DNA from: an uncultured Collinsella sp.
Lineage (GTDB): Bacteria > Actinomycetota > Coriobacteriia > Coriobacteriales > Coriobacteriaceae
DNA: 64,000 nucleotides
Reading direction: 5' to 3'
Assembly: GCA_958427355.1 (NCBI GenBank)
Contig: CAUACA010000001.1
Location: 124,001 to 188,000 of the forward strand
The translations under genes were made by a program, and so were the position numbers. The stretch's first letter is position 1; each line of letters opens with the position of its first letter. Below, piece by piece: positions 17,596 through 26,926 of the stretch. The notes under the pieces are model-generated. The model was given only the letters and a program-made list of their open reading frames with translations. It was not told where the DNA came from and did not search any database.

Positions 17596-18042
17596 TTACT
17601 CGGCGAGCTGCTTTAGTACATCACAGGCGATTTCGACGGCATCGTCGATGCAGCCGGGGCAGCTGCGGAGCGGACCCTTATCCGATCCGACGCCCTTGAG
17701 CGTGCCGCAGACGGTCGTCGTGTTCTTCTCACCAAAACGTTTGGCGATCTCGCGCGACAGTTTGTAGGTCTGGCCCTTGGTCTTGGGGTTTTCCATGCCG
17801 TCGCTCATCACAAAGCCCATGATGGCCACGGCGCCCGAGATGGCGCCGCAGGTTTCGGTCATGCCGCCCATGCCGGCGCCAAAGCCCTCGGTGAGGGTAA
17901 AGGCGACCTGGGGGTCGAGCCCGACGGCGGGCGCGAGCGTGCAGGCGACGGCCTGGGCGCAGTTAAAGCCACGGGTGTGGTATTCGGCAGCCTGAGCCTG
18001 ACAGGCGGTGATGTCGAGCTGGGCCGTATCGATTTGCTTCAT
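17596..18042 (-). CDS. C_GCAxxG_C_C family protein
   Basis: 148 residues. The family is named for its Cys pattern, visible here as FNCAQAVACTL, MGGMTETCGAISGA, and the C-terminal LRSCPGCIDDAV. Members are small, probably redox-active proteins that may bind a metal or cluster; none has an assigned reaction that I can rely on. The start at 18042 has AAGGAGACAACA before it; a longer frame upstream lacks a site. It stands alone between yigZ and the sulfhydrylase gene. Confidence 0.8.
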   Translation of the reverse strand: MKQIDTAQLDITACQAQAAEYHTRGFNCAQAVACTLAPAVGLDPQVAFTLTEGFGAGMGGMTETCGAISGAVAIMGFVMSDGMENPKTKGQTYKLSREIAKRFGEKNTTTVCGTLKGVGSDKGPLRSCPGCIDDAVEIACDVLKQLAE

Positions 18043-18273
18043 TGTTGTCTCCTTGGTCATGGTGTACCCGCCTATGGTACCCGTGACGGTGCGTGTAATC
18101 ATCGAGAGCTTCATGGATGCCTCATTTTTATCTATCGAGCAAATGCCCAAGGCTTGAGATAAATGCCACGGATCAATTTGTCCCATAACCTACCTTGGGG
18201 ATGGGTTGAGAGGGGTGCAGGGTAGCGGTATCGTGAACCGAATAAAAACAAAACCCAAGTAAGGGAGTTGGAT

Positions 18274-19557
18274 ATGAGCGAGCAGACCATCGGTACGACG
18301 TGCGTTCAGGGCGGGTATCACCCGGGAGATGCGGAGCCGCGCCAGGTGCCCATCTACCAGTCCACCACGTGGAAGTACGACACGTCCGAGCACATGGGCA
18401 AGCTGTTTGACCTGGAGGAGTCGGGCTATTTCTACAGCCGTCTGCAGAACCCCACGTGCGATTTGGTTGCCGCCAAGATCTGCGAGATGGAGGGCGGCAC
18501 CGCAGCGATGCTCACGAGCTCGGGCATGGCTGCGAACTTCCTCGCGATCTTTAACGTGGCCGGTGCCGGCGATCACGTGGTCGCAAGCTCTGCCATCTAC
18601 GGCGGTACCTACAACCTGCTCGCCCACACCATGGGCCGTATGGGGCTGACCTGCACGTTCGTTGCCCCCGACTGCACCGATGAGGAGCTCGAGGCAGCCT
18701 TCCAGCCCAACACCAAGCTCGTCTTTGGCGAGACCATCGCCAATCCCGCCCTCGCCGTGCTCGATATTGAGCGCTTTGCCAAGGCCGCGCATGACCACGG
18801 CGTGCCGCTGATGGTCGACAACACCTTCCCGACGCCCGTGATGTGCCGTCCCTTTGAGTGGGGCGCCGACATCGTTACGCACTCCACCACCAAGTACATG
18901 GATGGACATGCTGCCTACCTGGGCGGCGTGATCGTCGACCACGGTCAGTTTGACTGGATGGCCCATGCGGACAAGTTCCCGGGTCTCACCACGCCTGACG
19001 AGAGCTATCACGGCGTGACGTATGCCGAGAAGTTCGGTCGCGAGGGCGCCTTCATTACCAAGGCCACCGCGCAGCTCATGCGCGATCTTGGTCCCATGCA
19101 GAACCCGCAGGCGGCATTCTTCCTGAACAGCTCGCTCGAGAGCCTGCACGTGCGCATGCCGCGTCATTGTGAGAACGGCCTGGCCGTTGCCAAGTTCCTG
19201 CAGAGCCATCCCAAGGTGCGCTTCGTGAGCTATCCGGGTCTGGAGGGCGATAAGTACTATGACATGGCTCAGAAGTACATGCCCAACGGTACGTGCGGCG
19301 TTGTGAGCTTTGGCTTTAACGGTGGTCGCGCGGCGGCCGAGACCTTTATGAAGAGCCTCAAGCTCGCCCAGATCGCCACGCACGTGGCCGACGCCCGCAC
19401 TTGCTGCCTGCATCCCGCTAATGCCACGCATCGTCAGATGAACGATGAGGAGCTCATCGCCTGTGGCATCTCCGCCGACATGGTGCGCCTGTCGTGCGGC
19501 CTCGAGGACACGGCCGACCTGATTGCCGACCTTGAGCAGGCACTCGAGCAGTGCTAG
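18274..19557 (+). CDS. O-acetylhomoserine sulfhydrylase-type PLP enzyme
   Basis: 427 residues of the Cys/Met metabolism PLP family. The PLP lysine is in THSTTKYMDGH, and YSRLQNPT and SSGMAANF are the usual cofactor-site segments. Length and the insertion after the lysine (FDWMAHADKFPG..PDESYHG) favour MetY-type sulfhydrylase, making homocysteine or cysteine from an O-acyl precursor and sulfide. Methionine gamma-lyase is a possible alternative. The ATG at 18274 follows AAGGGAG; a TTG six bases upstream is also in frame. Single gene, terminator downstream. Confidence 0.82.
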   Translation: MSEQTIGTTCVQGGYHPGDAEPRQVPIYQSTTWKYDTSEHMGKLFDLEESGYFYSRLQNPTCDLVAAKICEMEGGTAAMLTSSGMAANFLAIFNVAGAGDHVVASSAIYGGTYNLLAHTMGRMGLTCTFVAPDCTDEELEAAFQPNTKLVFGETIANPALAVLDIERFAKAAHDHGVPLMVDNTFPTPVMCRPFEWGADIVTHSTTKYMDGHAAYLGGVIVDHGQFDWMAHADKFPGLTTPDESYHGVTYAEKFGREGAFITKATAQLMRDLGPMQNPQAAFFLNSSLESLHVRMPRHCENGLAVAKFLQSHPKVRFVSYPGLEGDKYYDMAQKYMPNGTCGVVSFGFNGGRAAAETFMKSLKLAQIATHVADARTCCLHPANATHRQMNDEELIACGISADMVRLSCGLEDTADLIADLEQALEQC

Positions 19558-19623
19558 GCTAGCTCCGTACAAGGTGCCGATGCTGGCGGAAGCTTCGGCG
19601 ACCTTTCGTTCCGATTCCGTAGG

Positions 19624-19671
19624 CGGGACCCCAATCGCGACTGTTCGCAGGCGATCGGGGCCCCGTTTTTT
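19624..19671 (+). terminator. Terminator of the sulfhydrylase gene
   Basis: CGGGACCCC-AATCGC pairs imperfectly with GCGATC-GGGGCCCCG around a 12-base loop, followed by T6. Confidence 0.8.
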
Positions 19672-19697
19672 GCGTTGGGCCACTCGAAAGGATGGAT

Positions 19698-21002
19698 ATG
19701 GAGAAAACTGCAGAGCAGCTGCGCCGCGAGCACATTGCTCTAGAGGGCGACACCCACGGCAAGAACAAATGGGCGATTCTGTTCACCGTGCTCATCATGA
19801 CGTTTATGGTGTGTCTGGATTCGACCGTCGTGACCGTGGCGCTGCCCGTGATGCAAAAGGAGCTGGGCGTGGGCCTCGATCGCATTCAGCTGGTGAGTTC
19901 GGTGTACCTGCTTGCGACATGCGTGGCTATGTTGTCGTTTGGCCGTCTGGGCGACGTGCGCGGCAAGGTGAATGTGTTCCAGCTGGGCGTCATCGTCTTT
20001 TCGGTCGGTTCGCTGCTGTGCGGCCTTTCGGCCTCGCTCGAGGTTCTTATCTTGGCACGCATTGTTCAGGGCATCGGTTGCGCGGCGGCCATGGCTAACA
20101 ACATGGGTATCATCACCGAGTCGTTTCCGGCGCGCGAACGAGGCCGTGCCATGGGTATTCTCGCGACCTTTGTGGCCCTCGGCATGATGTGTGGCCCCGT
20201 GCTCGGCGGCATGCTGGTGGCAAGCTTTCCCTGGGAGAGTATCTTCCTCATCAACCTGCCTATTGGCGTCATCTCGTTTATCGTGGGGCTCTACACGCTG
20301 CCGCATGTTAAGCCGGAGGCCGGCGAGCGCCCCATGTCCCTGATCGAGGCTGCTCGTCGCTGCTTTGCAAATTCGGCCTTCACTATCAACCTTGCCTGCA
20401 TGCTCATCGTGTTCGTTGGTATTGGCGCATCCGAGTTTATTTTGCCGTTCTATTTTCAGGACGCCCACGGCTTTGGTTCCGACATTTCCGGATTGCTGTT
20501 TTTGGCGCTGCCGATGGTGAATGCCTTTATCGGCCCGCTTTCGGGTACGGTTTCGGACCGCGTTGGCTGCGAGGGCCCCACGGCGGTCGGCCTGGGCGTG
20601 TATGTGTGCGGTCTCTTTGCAGTAAGCACGCTCGACGAGCACTCTTCTATCCCTGTGATCGTGTGCTGCGTCGCATTTATGTCGTGCGGTACGTCGATTT
20701 TCCAAAGCCCCAACAACTCGCTGTACATGGGCTCGGCTCCGCGCGAGGCACTTGGCTTTGCAGGTAGCTTGGGCAGCTTGGCGCGCTATGCGGGCATGGC
20801 GCTGGGTATTACGGCAGGTTCGCATATCCTCTATGGGCAGATGAGCGTGGCGATGGGCGAGGCTGTGACCAGTTTTGTTGCAGGCCGTCCGGATGTATTC
20901 CTATTCGGCTTTCGCTCGGTGTTCTACGTGCTTATGGTTGTGGCCGCCGTGGGCTTTGCGCTTGCCATGGTGCGTTTGGTGAAGATGCGCGCCCGCCATT
21001 AG
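19698..21002 (+). CDS. MFS transporter, DHA2-type drug exporter
   Basis: 434 residues. Proton-driven exporter of the major facilitator superfamily. Motifs include LDSTVVTVALPVMQKEL in helix 1 (DHA2 motif), GRLGDVRGK in the loop between helices 2 and 3, and GPVLGGMLV in helix 5 (motif C of exporters). About 12 hydrophobic helices can be counted; the 14-helix form would be longer. Substrate unknown. The second of two close in-frame ATGs (19698) is taken because GAAAGG abuts the first. No regulator gene lies next to it. Confidence 0.82.
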   Translation: MEKTAEQLRREHIALEGDTHGKNKWAILFTVLIMTFMVCLDSTVVTVALPVMQKELGVGLDRIQLVSSVYLLATCVAMLSFGRLGDVRGKVNVFQLGVIVFSVGSLLCGLSASLEVLILARIVQGIGCAAAMANNMGIITESFPARERGRAMGILATFVALGMMCGPVLGGMLVASFPWESIFLINLPIGVISFIVGLYTLPHVKPEAGERPMSLIEAARRCFANSAFTINLACMLIVFVGIGASEFILPFYFQDAHGFGSDISGLLFLALPMVNAFIGPLSGTVSDRVGCEGPTAVGLGVYVCGLFAVSTLDEHSSIPVIVCCVAFMSCGTSIFQSPNNSLYMGSAPREALGFAGSLGSLARYAGMALGITAGSHILYGQMSVAMGEAVTSFVAGRPDVFLFGFRSVFYVLMVVAAVGFALAMVRLVKMRARH

Positions 21003-21159
21003 CGTGTTAGGAGGCTGTCTGCCACGATTCGCGCCGTCCCAAAAAGACTGGTTTGTGGTGCGATGCGGCTTGTGGGGCGGGCGGGGGTCGGTCCGTGGTA
21101 GACTATCGAACAACGTTTATTAATCGCGCGGTATCGTTGCCGCGAGAAGGGGTTGCGCC

Positions 21160-21738
21160 ATGCAGGAGCTTGAGGATCGTATTCGCCATGACGGCATCGT
21201 AAAGGCCGGTAACGTCCTTAAGGTTGATGCCTTCCTCAACCACCAGTGCGACGTTGAGCTGTTCGACCACATGGGTGCCGAGTGGGCCCGTCTGTTCGAG
21301 GGTGTCGAGATCAACAAGATCCTGACGATCGAGGCTTCGGGCATTGGCATGGCTTGCATTGCAGCTCAGCACTTTGGCGGCGTGCCGGTGGTCTTTGCCA
21401 AGAAGGCACAGTCCATCAACCTCGACGGCGAGCAGTATGCCACGACCATCTACTCCTTTACCAAGCAGAAGGAGTACCCGGTCATCGTTGGCAAGCGCTT
21501 CCTGTCCGAGGGCGATAAGGTCCTGATTATCGACGACTTCCTGGCCAACGGCTGCGCGCTCGAGGGTCTTATCAAGATCTGCGAGGCTGCAGGTGCCGAG
21601 GTATCCGGCATTGGCATTGCGGTGGAGAAGGGCTTCCAGGGCGGTGGCGATAAGCTCCGCGAGCGCGGCTTCCGCGTTGAAAGCCTAGCCCGTATCGCCG
21701 ATATGGACTGCGATACCGGCGAGATCACCTTCGCCTAA
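21160..21738 (+). CDS. xpt: Xanthine phosphoribosyltransferase
   Basis: 192 residues. Salvages xanthine to XMP with PRPP. The PRPP motif is [18 protein letters not shown]; the N-terminal [29 protein letters not shown] and FAKKAQ segments are diagnostic for Xpt rather than Apt or Gpt. In Firmicutes xpt is usually preceded by a guanine riboswitch; I see none in 21003-21159. A terminator follows at 21767. Confidence 0.93.
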   Translation: MQELEDRIRHDGIVKAGNVLKVDAFLNHQCDVELFDHMGAEWARLFEGVEINKILTIEASGIGMACIAAQHFGGVPVVFAKKAQSINLDGEQYATTIYSFTKQKEYPVIVGKRFLSEGDKVLIIDDFLANGCALEGLIKICEAAGAEVSGIGIAVEKGFQGGGDKLRERGFRVESLARIADMDCDTGEITFA

Positions 21739-21766
21739 GCGCGCAACACAAGCGATTGGTATGCGA

Positions 21767-21800
21767 TGTGACAAAGGGACTTTCCCTTTGTCACATTTTT
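21767..21800 (+). terminator. Terminator of xpt
   Basis: 13-bp perfect stem TGTGACAAAGGGA with 3-base loop and T5-6; it ends 19 bases before the next start codon, overlapping the leader of the release-factor-like gene. Confidence 0.9.
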
Positions 21801-21819
21801 TATGAGGGGAGGTGTTGAT

Positions 21820-22200
21820 ATGGATGAGAACAAGATGGGATGGCGCGAGTATGCGCGCTATGCCGAGATGTCGGTCGAGGAGTTGGCGCGCGATTGCGAG
21901 GTGCAGGTGTTTCGCGCGACAGGTCCGGGCGGACAGGGCGTGAACACGACGGACTCGGCGGTGCGCATGAAACATATCCCTTCGGGGATTGTCGTGACGG
22001 CGCGTGAGAGCCGCAGCCAGTTTCAGAATCGCGCGAGCTGTCTGCGTAAGTTGCGCGCTGAGCTTGAGCGTCGCGGGCGTCCACCGCGCCGACGCGTAAA
22101 GACCAAGGTGCCTCAGCGCTCTCGCCAGCGCAGGCTCAGCGACAAACACTTCAACGCCATTAAAAAGGCCAACCGTCGTAAGCCGGGCGGGGAGGAATGA
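21820..22200 (+). CDS. Release-factor-like GGQ-domain protein
   Basis: 126 residues. The class I release factor catalytic domain alone, with GPGGQGVN (GGQ at residues 37-39) and the following [16 protein letters not shown] and R-rich C-terminus. No anticodon-mimic domain. This size and a basic tail are like ArfB/PrfH-class hydrolases that release peptides from stalled ribosomes or damaged decoding centres. ArfB needs a specific basic tail in the mRNA channel; [16 protein letters not shown] and KKANRRK here could do so. ATG at 21820 follows GAGGGGAGG; the ATG at 21802 lies before that site. Confidence 0.8.
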   Translation: MDENKMGWREYARYAEMSVEELARDCEVQVFRATGPGGQGVNTTDSAVRMKHIPSGIVVTARESRSQFQNRASCLRKLRAELERRGRPPRRRVKTKVPQRSRQRRLSDKHFNAIKKANRRKPGGEE

Positions 22201-22210
22201 TCTTCTCAAT

Positions 22211-22279
22211 AAGTTGCGGTGAAATAGGGACTGTTTTGCGGCTTTAGCTGCATAAGCAGTCCCTATTTCACCGCAACTT
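22211..22279. repeat. Palindromic repeat family 1, copy 3
   Basis: AAGTTGCGGTGAAATAGGG pairs perfectly with CCCTATTTCACCGCAACTT; the next ACTG/CAGT also pairs. Inner arm differs from copies 1, 2, 4 and 5. It lies between convergent genes. Confidence 0.9.
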
Positions 22280-22287
22280 AGGTGGGG

Positions 22288-23250
22288 TTAGTGGGTTGGG
22301 TGCCAGACGTGGAGGGCGCCGGCCAGGACGTCGACCTCGATGCGCGAGGCGACGATGGGCTCGCCGTCGGCTTGGATGGGGTAGTCGGGCTCCTCGAACG
22401 TGAGCTCGGCATGACGGCAGCGACGCATGCGTACCGGCGGCAGCTTGGTGTGGTGGCCGTCCTTGGCCGAAAGAAACATGGGCAGGGCAATCGCACGGGG
22501 GACGGGGCCGCAGGCGTAGCAGACGTCGAGTATACCGTCACAGGGGTCGGCATCGGGACAGATGCGATAGCCCGAACCATAGGTGGGCCCCAACTGAATG
22601 GCCATGATAATCGCCCGCACGCGCTCGGCAGGCGCACCGTCAAAACTCACTGTCATGGGATAGTTGCGGTAGCGTAGACCAAACTGCTCAAGTCCCGAGA
22701 GGGTGTAGAGCGGAGCGCCCGTCAAGCCCATCTTTTTGCGCAGCTCGGTGGTGCCAAGGCCGATGGCGGCATCGATGCCGACCGAAAGCGTCTGGTCGTA
22801 GTACTCAACGGCAGCCTCGCCGCTGCCGCTCGCAGGGCTCCACGAGCGAATGCGCCCGATGTCCTGACGCTGCAGCTCGCAGGTGAGCAGCGCGCCAAAA
22901 TCCTTGCCGGAGAAATCGTCGATGCCGAGCGTTTGGGCAAAATCGTTGCCGGAGCCCACGGGCAGGACGGCAAGGGCGGGCCGGATCGCCTCATCCTGCG
23001 TCATGAGTCCATTGACGACCTCGTGGATCACGCCGTCGCCGCCGAGTGCGATAACGGTGCGATAGCCCGTTGCCTGGGCGGCAAGCTCCTTGGCATGCCC
23101 CGCGCGTTCGGTCAGCACCAAGTCAAACTGGGATGCGCGCGCGGTCATGTCCAAAAAGCGCTGCAGGCGCTCGGCAACTTCGCGCGCCGCACCCGACTGG
23201 GCGGCTGGGTTGGCGATGATGAGCGTGCGACCAAAATCAGTTGCGTGCAT
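22288..23250 (-). CDS. Diacylglycerol kinase-type lipid kinase (DagK/YegS family)
   Basis: 320 residues. The catalytic domain shows IIANPAAQSG, then IALGGDGVIHEVVNGL (the GGDGT-like nucleotide site, here GGDGV) and LPVGSGNDFA. The C-terminal beta-sandwich ends in PIQADGEPI. Members phosphorylate diacylglycerol or related lipids on the inner membrane face, recycling lipid released by cell-envelope synthesis. The start at 23250 has GGGAG upstream at 7 bases. Substrate lipid not certain. Confidence 0.85.
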   Translation of the reverse strand: MHATDFGRTLIIANPAAQSGAAREVAERLQRFLDMTARASQFDLVLTERAGHAKELAAQATGYRTVIALGGDGVIHEVVNGLMTQDEAIRPALAVLPVGSGNDFAQTLGIDDFSGKDFGALLTCELQRQDIGRIRSWSPASGSGEAAVEYYDQTLSVGIDAAIGLGTTELRKKMGLTGAPLYTLSGLEQFGLRYRNYPMTVSFDGAPAERVRAIIMAIQLGPTYGSGYRICPDADPCDGILDVCYACGPVPRAIALPMFLSAKDGHHTKLPPVRMRRCRHAELTFEEPDYPIQADGEPIVASRIEVDVLAGALHVWHPTH

Positions 23251-23337
23251 GGGGCGACTCCCGGCGTATGACGTGACGGTGCGGTCGCGCTCAGGTCGAA
23301 TTGCCCCTGATTGTGGCTGCACGGCGAATACTTACGT

Positions 23338-24759
23338 CTACTCTATCAGGTCGTTGTGGCGCTCGATAGCATCCGCTACTGTACCGCCCTCATCCACAAT
23401 AAGCGAACGGCGCTTGGGTGAGATGATACGCTGGGCGGGGTACACGCCGCGGTGTCCGCCGGTTAGGTAGCTGATAAAGGCTACGATGACAAAGAACCCG
23501 GCAGCCGTGCCGTGGAACAGGTCGATGGCCATCATACAGGTGGTGATGGGTACGTTAAGGCCGGCGCAGAACACGCCGAGCATGCCCAGCGCCGCCAGAA
23601 AGCTGGGGTCGATTCCGACGAGGCAACCGATCCAACCGCCGAGCGCCGCACCGATGCCAAACAGGGGTGTGACCTCGCCTCCTTGGAAGCCGGCGCCCAG
23701 GGTGAGCGCCGTCACCACGAGCTTGATGGCTGCGTCGGCAAGGGTCGTGTTGCCGGCGAACCCGGCGCCCGAGAGCCAGGTGGCAAGGCCGGCATACTTC
23801 CAGGCGTCGAGCATCGTGTATGCCGCGAGCACCACGAGCGCGCCCACGAGTGCGCGAACGAGGTAATTGGTGATAAAGCGACCGTACAGGCTCTTGACGG
23901 TTCGAACCGACCAGGCAAAGAGGCGTGCCGTCAAACCGAAGATAATGGCGCTGATAACAACGATGACAACCGTCCGTGGTGTCATGTTGGGAACGCTGGC
24001 GATGGCATTCGCCTCGTACTCGGTTCCCAAGGCAAGCGACGTAAAGTAGCCGGTAAACGAGGCGACCAGGCAGTAGATGCCCGCGGTGTAGTCGATCTTG
24101 CCGATAAAGCACATCTCCATGCCAAAGAAGGCTCCGGCGAGGGGTGAACCGAATACGGCGCCAAAGGCCGACGAGATGCCGGCGAGCATGAGGTCGTGGT
24201 GGTCATGCTTTTTGAGGTGGGCGAGGCTCGAGATGTTGCTGGCGATGGTGCCGCCAATCTGCACCGCGGCTCCCTCGCGACCGGCCGATCCGCCCGTTAG
24301 GTGCGTGAGCGTGGAGCAGACGAAGGTGAGGACGGCCATGCGCATATGGATAAGGCGTGTGCCCAGGGCGGAGTCGATGACCAGGTTGTTACCTCGTTTG
24401 GCGGCAAGGCCGTGGTTTTTGTACACCCATGCGGTGGCAACGCCCACAACGGGAAGCAACACGTAAATCCACACGTGGTGCTCGCGATAATCGGTCGCGA
24501 TATTCAGCGAGGCCAAAAATGCCCAAGCGGCAACACCCATGGCGAGCGAGACGATGACGACGAGCGCGAGCAGTTTGGCGCTTGCAAACAGGTTGCGGGC
24601 GTTGCGGCGTGTGTCGGCGGCCAAGAGCTGCTCGGAGCGGGTGAGTTGACGCCTGCCGGCCATGATGACGTCGCTAAGGGAGAAAAAGCCGCCATCGTCG
24701 AGCGGCTGGGAATGATCCTGCGCTTCGTTTGCGCTTTCGGGTTTGTTGTTATGAGCCAT
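23338..24759 (-). CDS. CLC-family anion channel/transporter
   Basis: 473 residues with about ten hydrophobic helices. The motif GGSAGREGAAVQIGG is the CLC GREGP region, with the external-gate Glu, and GGEVTPLFGIGAALG is the third conserved CLC motif. The first motif (GSGIP in chloride-type CLCs) is replaced by NLVIDSAL. That and the GGSAGREG form are what I recall of the fluoride/proton CLC-F branch, so fluoride export is possible; plain chloride transport is the alternative. The ATG at 24759 follows AAAAGAGGA. Confidence 0.82.
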   Translation of the reverse strand: MAHNNKPESANEAQDHSQPLDDGGFFSLSDVIMAGRRQLTRSEQLLAADTRRNARNLFASAKLLALVVIVSLAMGVAAWAFLASLNIATDYREHHVWIYVLLPVVGVATAWVYKNHGLAAKRGNNLVIDSALGTRLIHMRMAVLTFVCSTLTHLTGGSAGREGAAVQIGGTIASNISSLAHLKKHDHHDLMLAGISSAFGAVFGSPLAGAFFGMEMCFIGKIDYTAGIYCLVASFTGYFTSLALGTEYEANAIASVPNMTPRTVVIVVISAIIFGLTARLFAWSVRTVKSLYGRFITNYLVRALVGALVVLAAYTMLDAWKYAGLATWLSGAGFAGNTTLADAAIKLVVTALTLGAGFQGGEVTPLFGIGAALGGWIGCLVGIDPSFLAALGMLGVFCAGLNVPITTCMMAIDLFHGTAAGFFVIVAFISYLTGGHRGVYPAQRIISPKRRSLIVDEGGTVADAIERHNDLIE

Positions 24760-24970
24760 ATATTCCTCTTTTAGGTTGCAACGCAAGCATTATAAAACGC
24801 GGCAAGCGCGACGAGCCGGTGGGTTGGTTTCCATTCTGTTTCGCGGCTTGCGGCCGACAGGTGTATTTGCGGGTACAGGCCAAATCGCGGCCGCGCGTCG
24901 GGGGATTATACTGAGACAAGCATAAAGAATCGGCGTCCCTGTTGTGCGCCGTGGCATTAAAGAGGTGCAT

Positions 24971-26233
24971 ATGGCAGAGAAACTCATTCCGCTGGAGGAC
25001 GCGCAGTCGATCGTTCTGTCGCACGTTGCTCCGACCGATCTCGTCGAGATTCCCGTGTGGCAGGCCGCCGGTCTTCCCTTGGCCGAGGACGCGGTGGCCG
25101 ATATCGACATCTCGCCGTTTGCCAACAGCGCTATGGACGGATATGCCGTGCGCTCGGCGGACTTGGCGCAGGCATCTGACGAGGCACAGGTGACGCTCGA
25201 CGTTATCGGACACGAGGCAGCGGGCCATGTCTTTGGGGGCGTGGTCGGCACGGGCGAGACCGTCCGCATCATGACGGGCGCGCCGGTGCCCGAGGGTGCT
25301 GACGCCGTAGTGAAATACGAGATCGTCGACGTGCTTGACGGCGATGGCAACGAGGGCTCGCACGTTCGCTTCTCGGCGCCGGCCAAGGTAGGGGAGAACG
25401 TTCGCTCTGCCGCCGAGGAGGCCTATGCCGGCGATGCTGTGATGCGCGCCGGCGAGGTCGTGGCTCCGGCCGGCGCCGGCTTGCTGGCAAGCGCCGGATA
25501 CGCGAGTGTGAAGGTGCACGCTGCCCCACGTGTGGGCATTATCTCGCTGGGCACGGAACTGGTCGCACCGAGTAAGGTACCGGCGCGCGGTCAGATTCGC
25601 GATTCCAACTCCTCGGCGTTGATGGCCGAGGCGCTCGATGCCGGGGCAGATCCGGTGTTCTACGGCATTGCGCCCGATGATGAGCAGGCGATTGCCGAGC
25701 TGGTGCATCGCGCCGTGCAGGAGTGCGATTTTGTCATTACGAGCGGCGGCGCCTCGGCGGGCGATTACGACTACGTGACGGCGCTCGTCCGGCGCGAGGG
25801 CGAGGTGCTGTTCGATCGCATCTCGATGCGTCCGGGCAAGGCCATTACGTTTGGCTTGCTCGGGGGTAAGCCCTACCTGGGACTTTCAGGCAATCCGGCC
25901 GCGGCGTATGTAGGCTTTGAGATGCTTGCCCGTCCGGCGATTCGCAAGATGCGCGGCTTTGCCGAGGGCGAGCGTCCCGTGCAGCAGGCGATATTGACGC
26001 ACGGCGTGAAGAAGCGCCAGGACCGACGCTTCTTCGATCGCGCCACGGTTTTGCGCGACCCCGAGACTGGTGAACTGTTGGTGACCGAGGCCAAGACGCA
26101 GAATTCGGCGCTGCTCGGCACGATGCAGCGGGCCAACTGCCTGCTGCGTATTGACGAAGGACCGTGTGACCTTGCGGCGGGCGACGTCGTGGATGTCGTG
26201 CGTGTCGACCTGCCTGAGGGCACGGTGCTATAG
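24971..26233 (+). CDS. moeA: Molybdopterin molybdenumtransferase
   Basis: 420 residues. Inserts molybdate into adenylylated molybdopterin. The domain III segment TSGGASAGDYDYV and the final ISMRPGKAITFGLLGGKPYLGLSGNPAAAY block are typical, as are SAMDGYAV and GxxPxGADAVVKYE at the N-terminus. The start at 24971 follows AAAGAGG. It is the first gene of a pair with mog (11 bases apart). The cofactor is needed by the formate dehydrogenase at 49 kb. Confidence 0.94.
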   Translation: MAEKLIPLEDAQSIVLSHVAPTDLVEIPVWQAAGLPLAEDAVADIDISPFANSAMDGYAVRSADLAQASDEAQVTLDVIGHEAAGHVFGGVVGTGETVRIMTGAPVPEGADAVVKYEIVDVLDGDGNEGSHVRFSAPAKVGENVRSAAEEAYAGDAVMRAGEVVAPAGAGLLASAGYASVKVHAAPRVGIISLGTELVAPSKVPARGQIRDSNSSALMAEALDAGADPVFYGIAPDDEQAIAELVHRAVQECDFVITSGGASAGDYDYVTALVRREGEVLFDRISMRPGKAITFGLLGGKPYLGLSGNPAAAYVGFEMLARPAIRKMRGFAEGERPVQQAILTHGVKKRQDRRFFDRATVLRDPETGELLVTEAKTQNSALLGTMQRANCLLRIDEGPCDLAAGDVVDVVRVDLPEGTVL

Positions 26234-26243
26234 GAGGAAGACT

Positions 26244-26723
26244 ATGGAGTTAAAGATTTCGATTGTGACGTGTTCGGACACGCGCGACCTTGCCCAGGAC
26301 GAGGCCGGAGCTGCGCTCGAGGAACTTATCGAGGCGCAGAGCTGGACGGTCGCCTCACATGTGGTCGTGCGCGACGACGTCAGCGAGATTGGTGATGCCA
26401 TTGTGGAAGCCGCCGATGAGTGCCACGCCAACGTCGTGCTCACCTGCGGCGGTACGGGGCTTTCGATGCGCGATGTGACGCCCGAGGCGACGCGTGCCGT
26501 CTGCGACCGCGATGTGCCGGGTATTGCCGAGGCGATCCGTGCGTACTCCATGACCAAGACGCGCCGCGCCATGCTCTCGCGCGCTATTTGCATGCAACGA
26601 GGTCATACACTTGTCGTAAACTTTCCCGGTTCTACGAAGGCCGCCCGCGAAAGCTGGGAGGCCATAGCGGACCAGCTGGAGCATGCGGCTCAGATGACGG
26701 CGGGCGGCGGACATACCAACTAA
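26244..26723 (+). CDS. mog: Molybdopterin adenylyltransferase (MogA/MoaB family)
   Basis: 159 residues of the MoaB/Mog fold: SIVTCSDT, LTCGGTGLSMRDVTPEAT, and the C-terminal VNFPGSTKAARESWE. It adenylylates molybdopterin so that MoeA can insert Mo. Overlapping function names (MoaB, MogA) cannot be split from sequence alone; the GGTGLS..D.TPEA motif is common to both. ATG after GGAGGAAG. A terminator follows. Confidence 0.9.
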   Translation: MELKISIVTCSDTRDLAQDEAGAALEELIEAQSWTVASHVVVRDDVSEIGDAIVEAADECHANVVLTCGGTGLSMRDVTPEATRAVCDRDVPGIAEAIRAYSMTKTRRAMLSRAICMQRGHTLVVNFPGSTKAARESWEAIADQLEHAAQMTAGGGHTN

Positions 26724-26736
26724 GCGGTTTACCTGC

Positions 26737-26768
26737 GGCGGAGCGACCTTACGGGCTGCTCCGCCTTT
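26737..26768 (+). terminator. Terminator of moeA-mog
   Basis: 8-bp perfect stem GGCGGAGC/GCTCCGCC, 13-base loop, TTTTATTT. Confidence 0.85.
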
Positions 26769-26814
26769 TATTTGCGCCCAAGGGGACGGTATCCTGCAGG
26801 CATGTTGAAAATAT

Positions 26815-26866
26815 ATTCTCAAACGAGAATAATTTCTCATAATCATTATTCGCACCAGAGTATAAT
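26815..26866 (+). promoter_or_regulatory. modA promoter with operator-like dyads
   Basis: The -10 is TATAAT at 26861-26866, with TCATAA 18 bases upstream as a weak -35. Two dyads overlap it: the perfect ATTCTC-AAAC-GAGAAT (26815-26830), and TCATAATCATTATTC (26837-26851), which matches the core of a 15-base Fur-type 7-1-7 site at 12 positions. No ModE-type consensus seen. The regulator is not known. Confidence 0.55.
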
Positions 26867-26926
26867 CTAATTACAGAATAAAGCCTGCGGCGGGGTGCCC
26901 GGGCATAGCGTTCGAAAGGGTTGAAC

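Noticed and set aside
21003..21159. Purine riboswitch before xpt
   Set aside because: No conserved three-way junction sequences (TATAA, TTTCTAC-like core) found in the 157-base leader.
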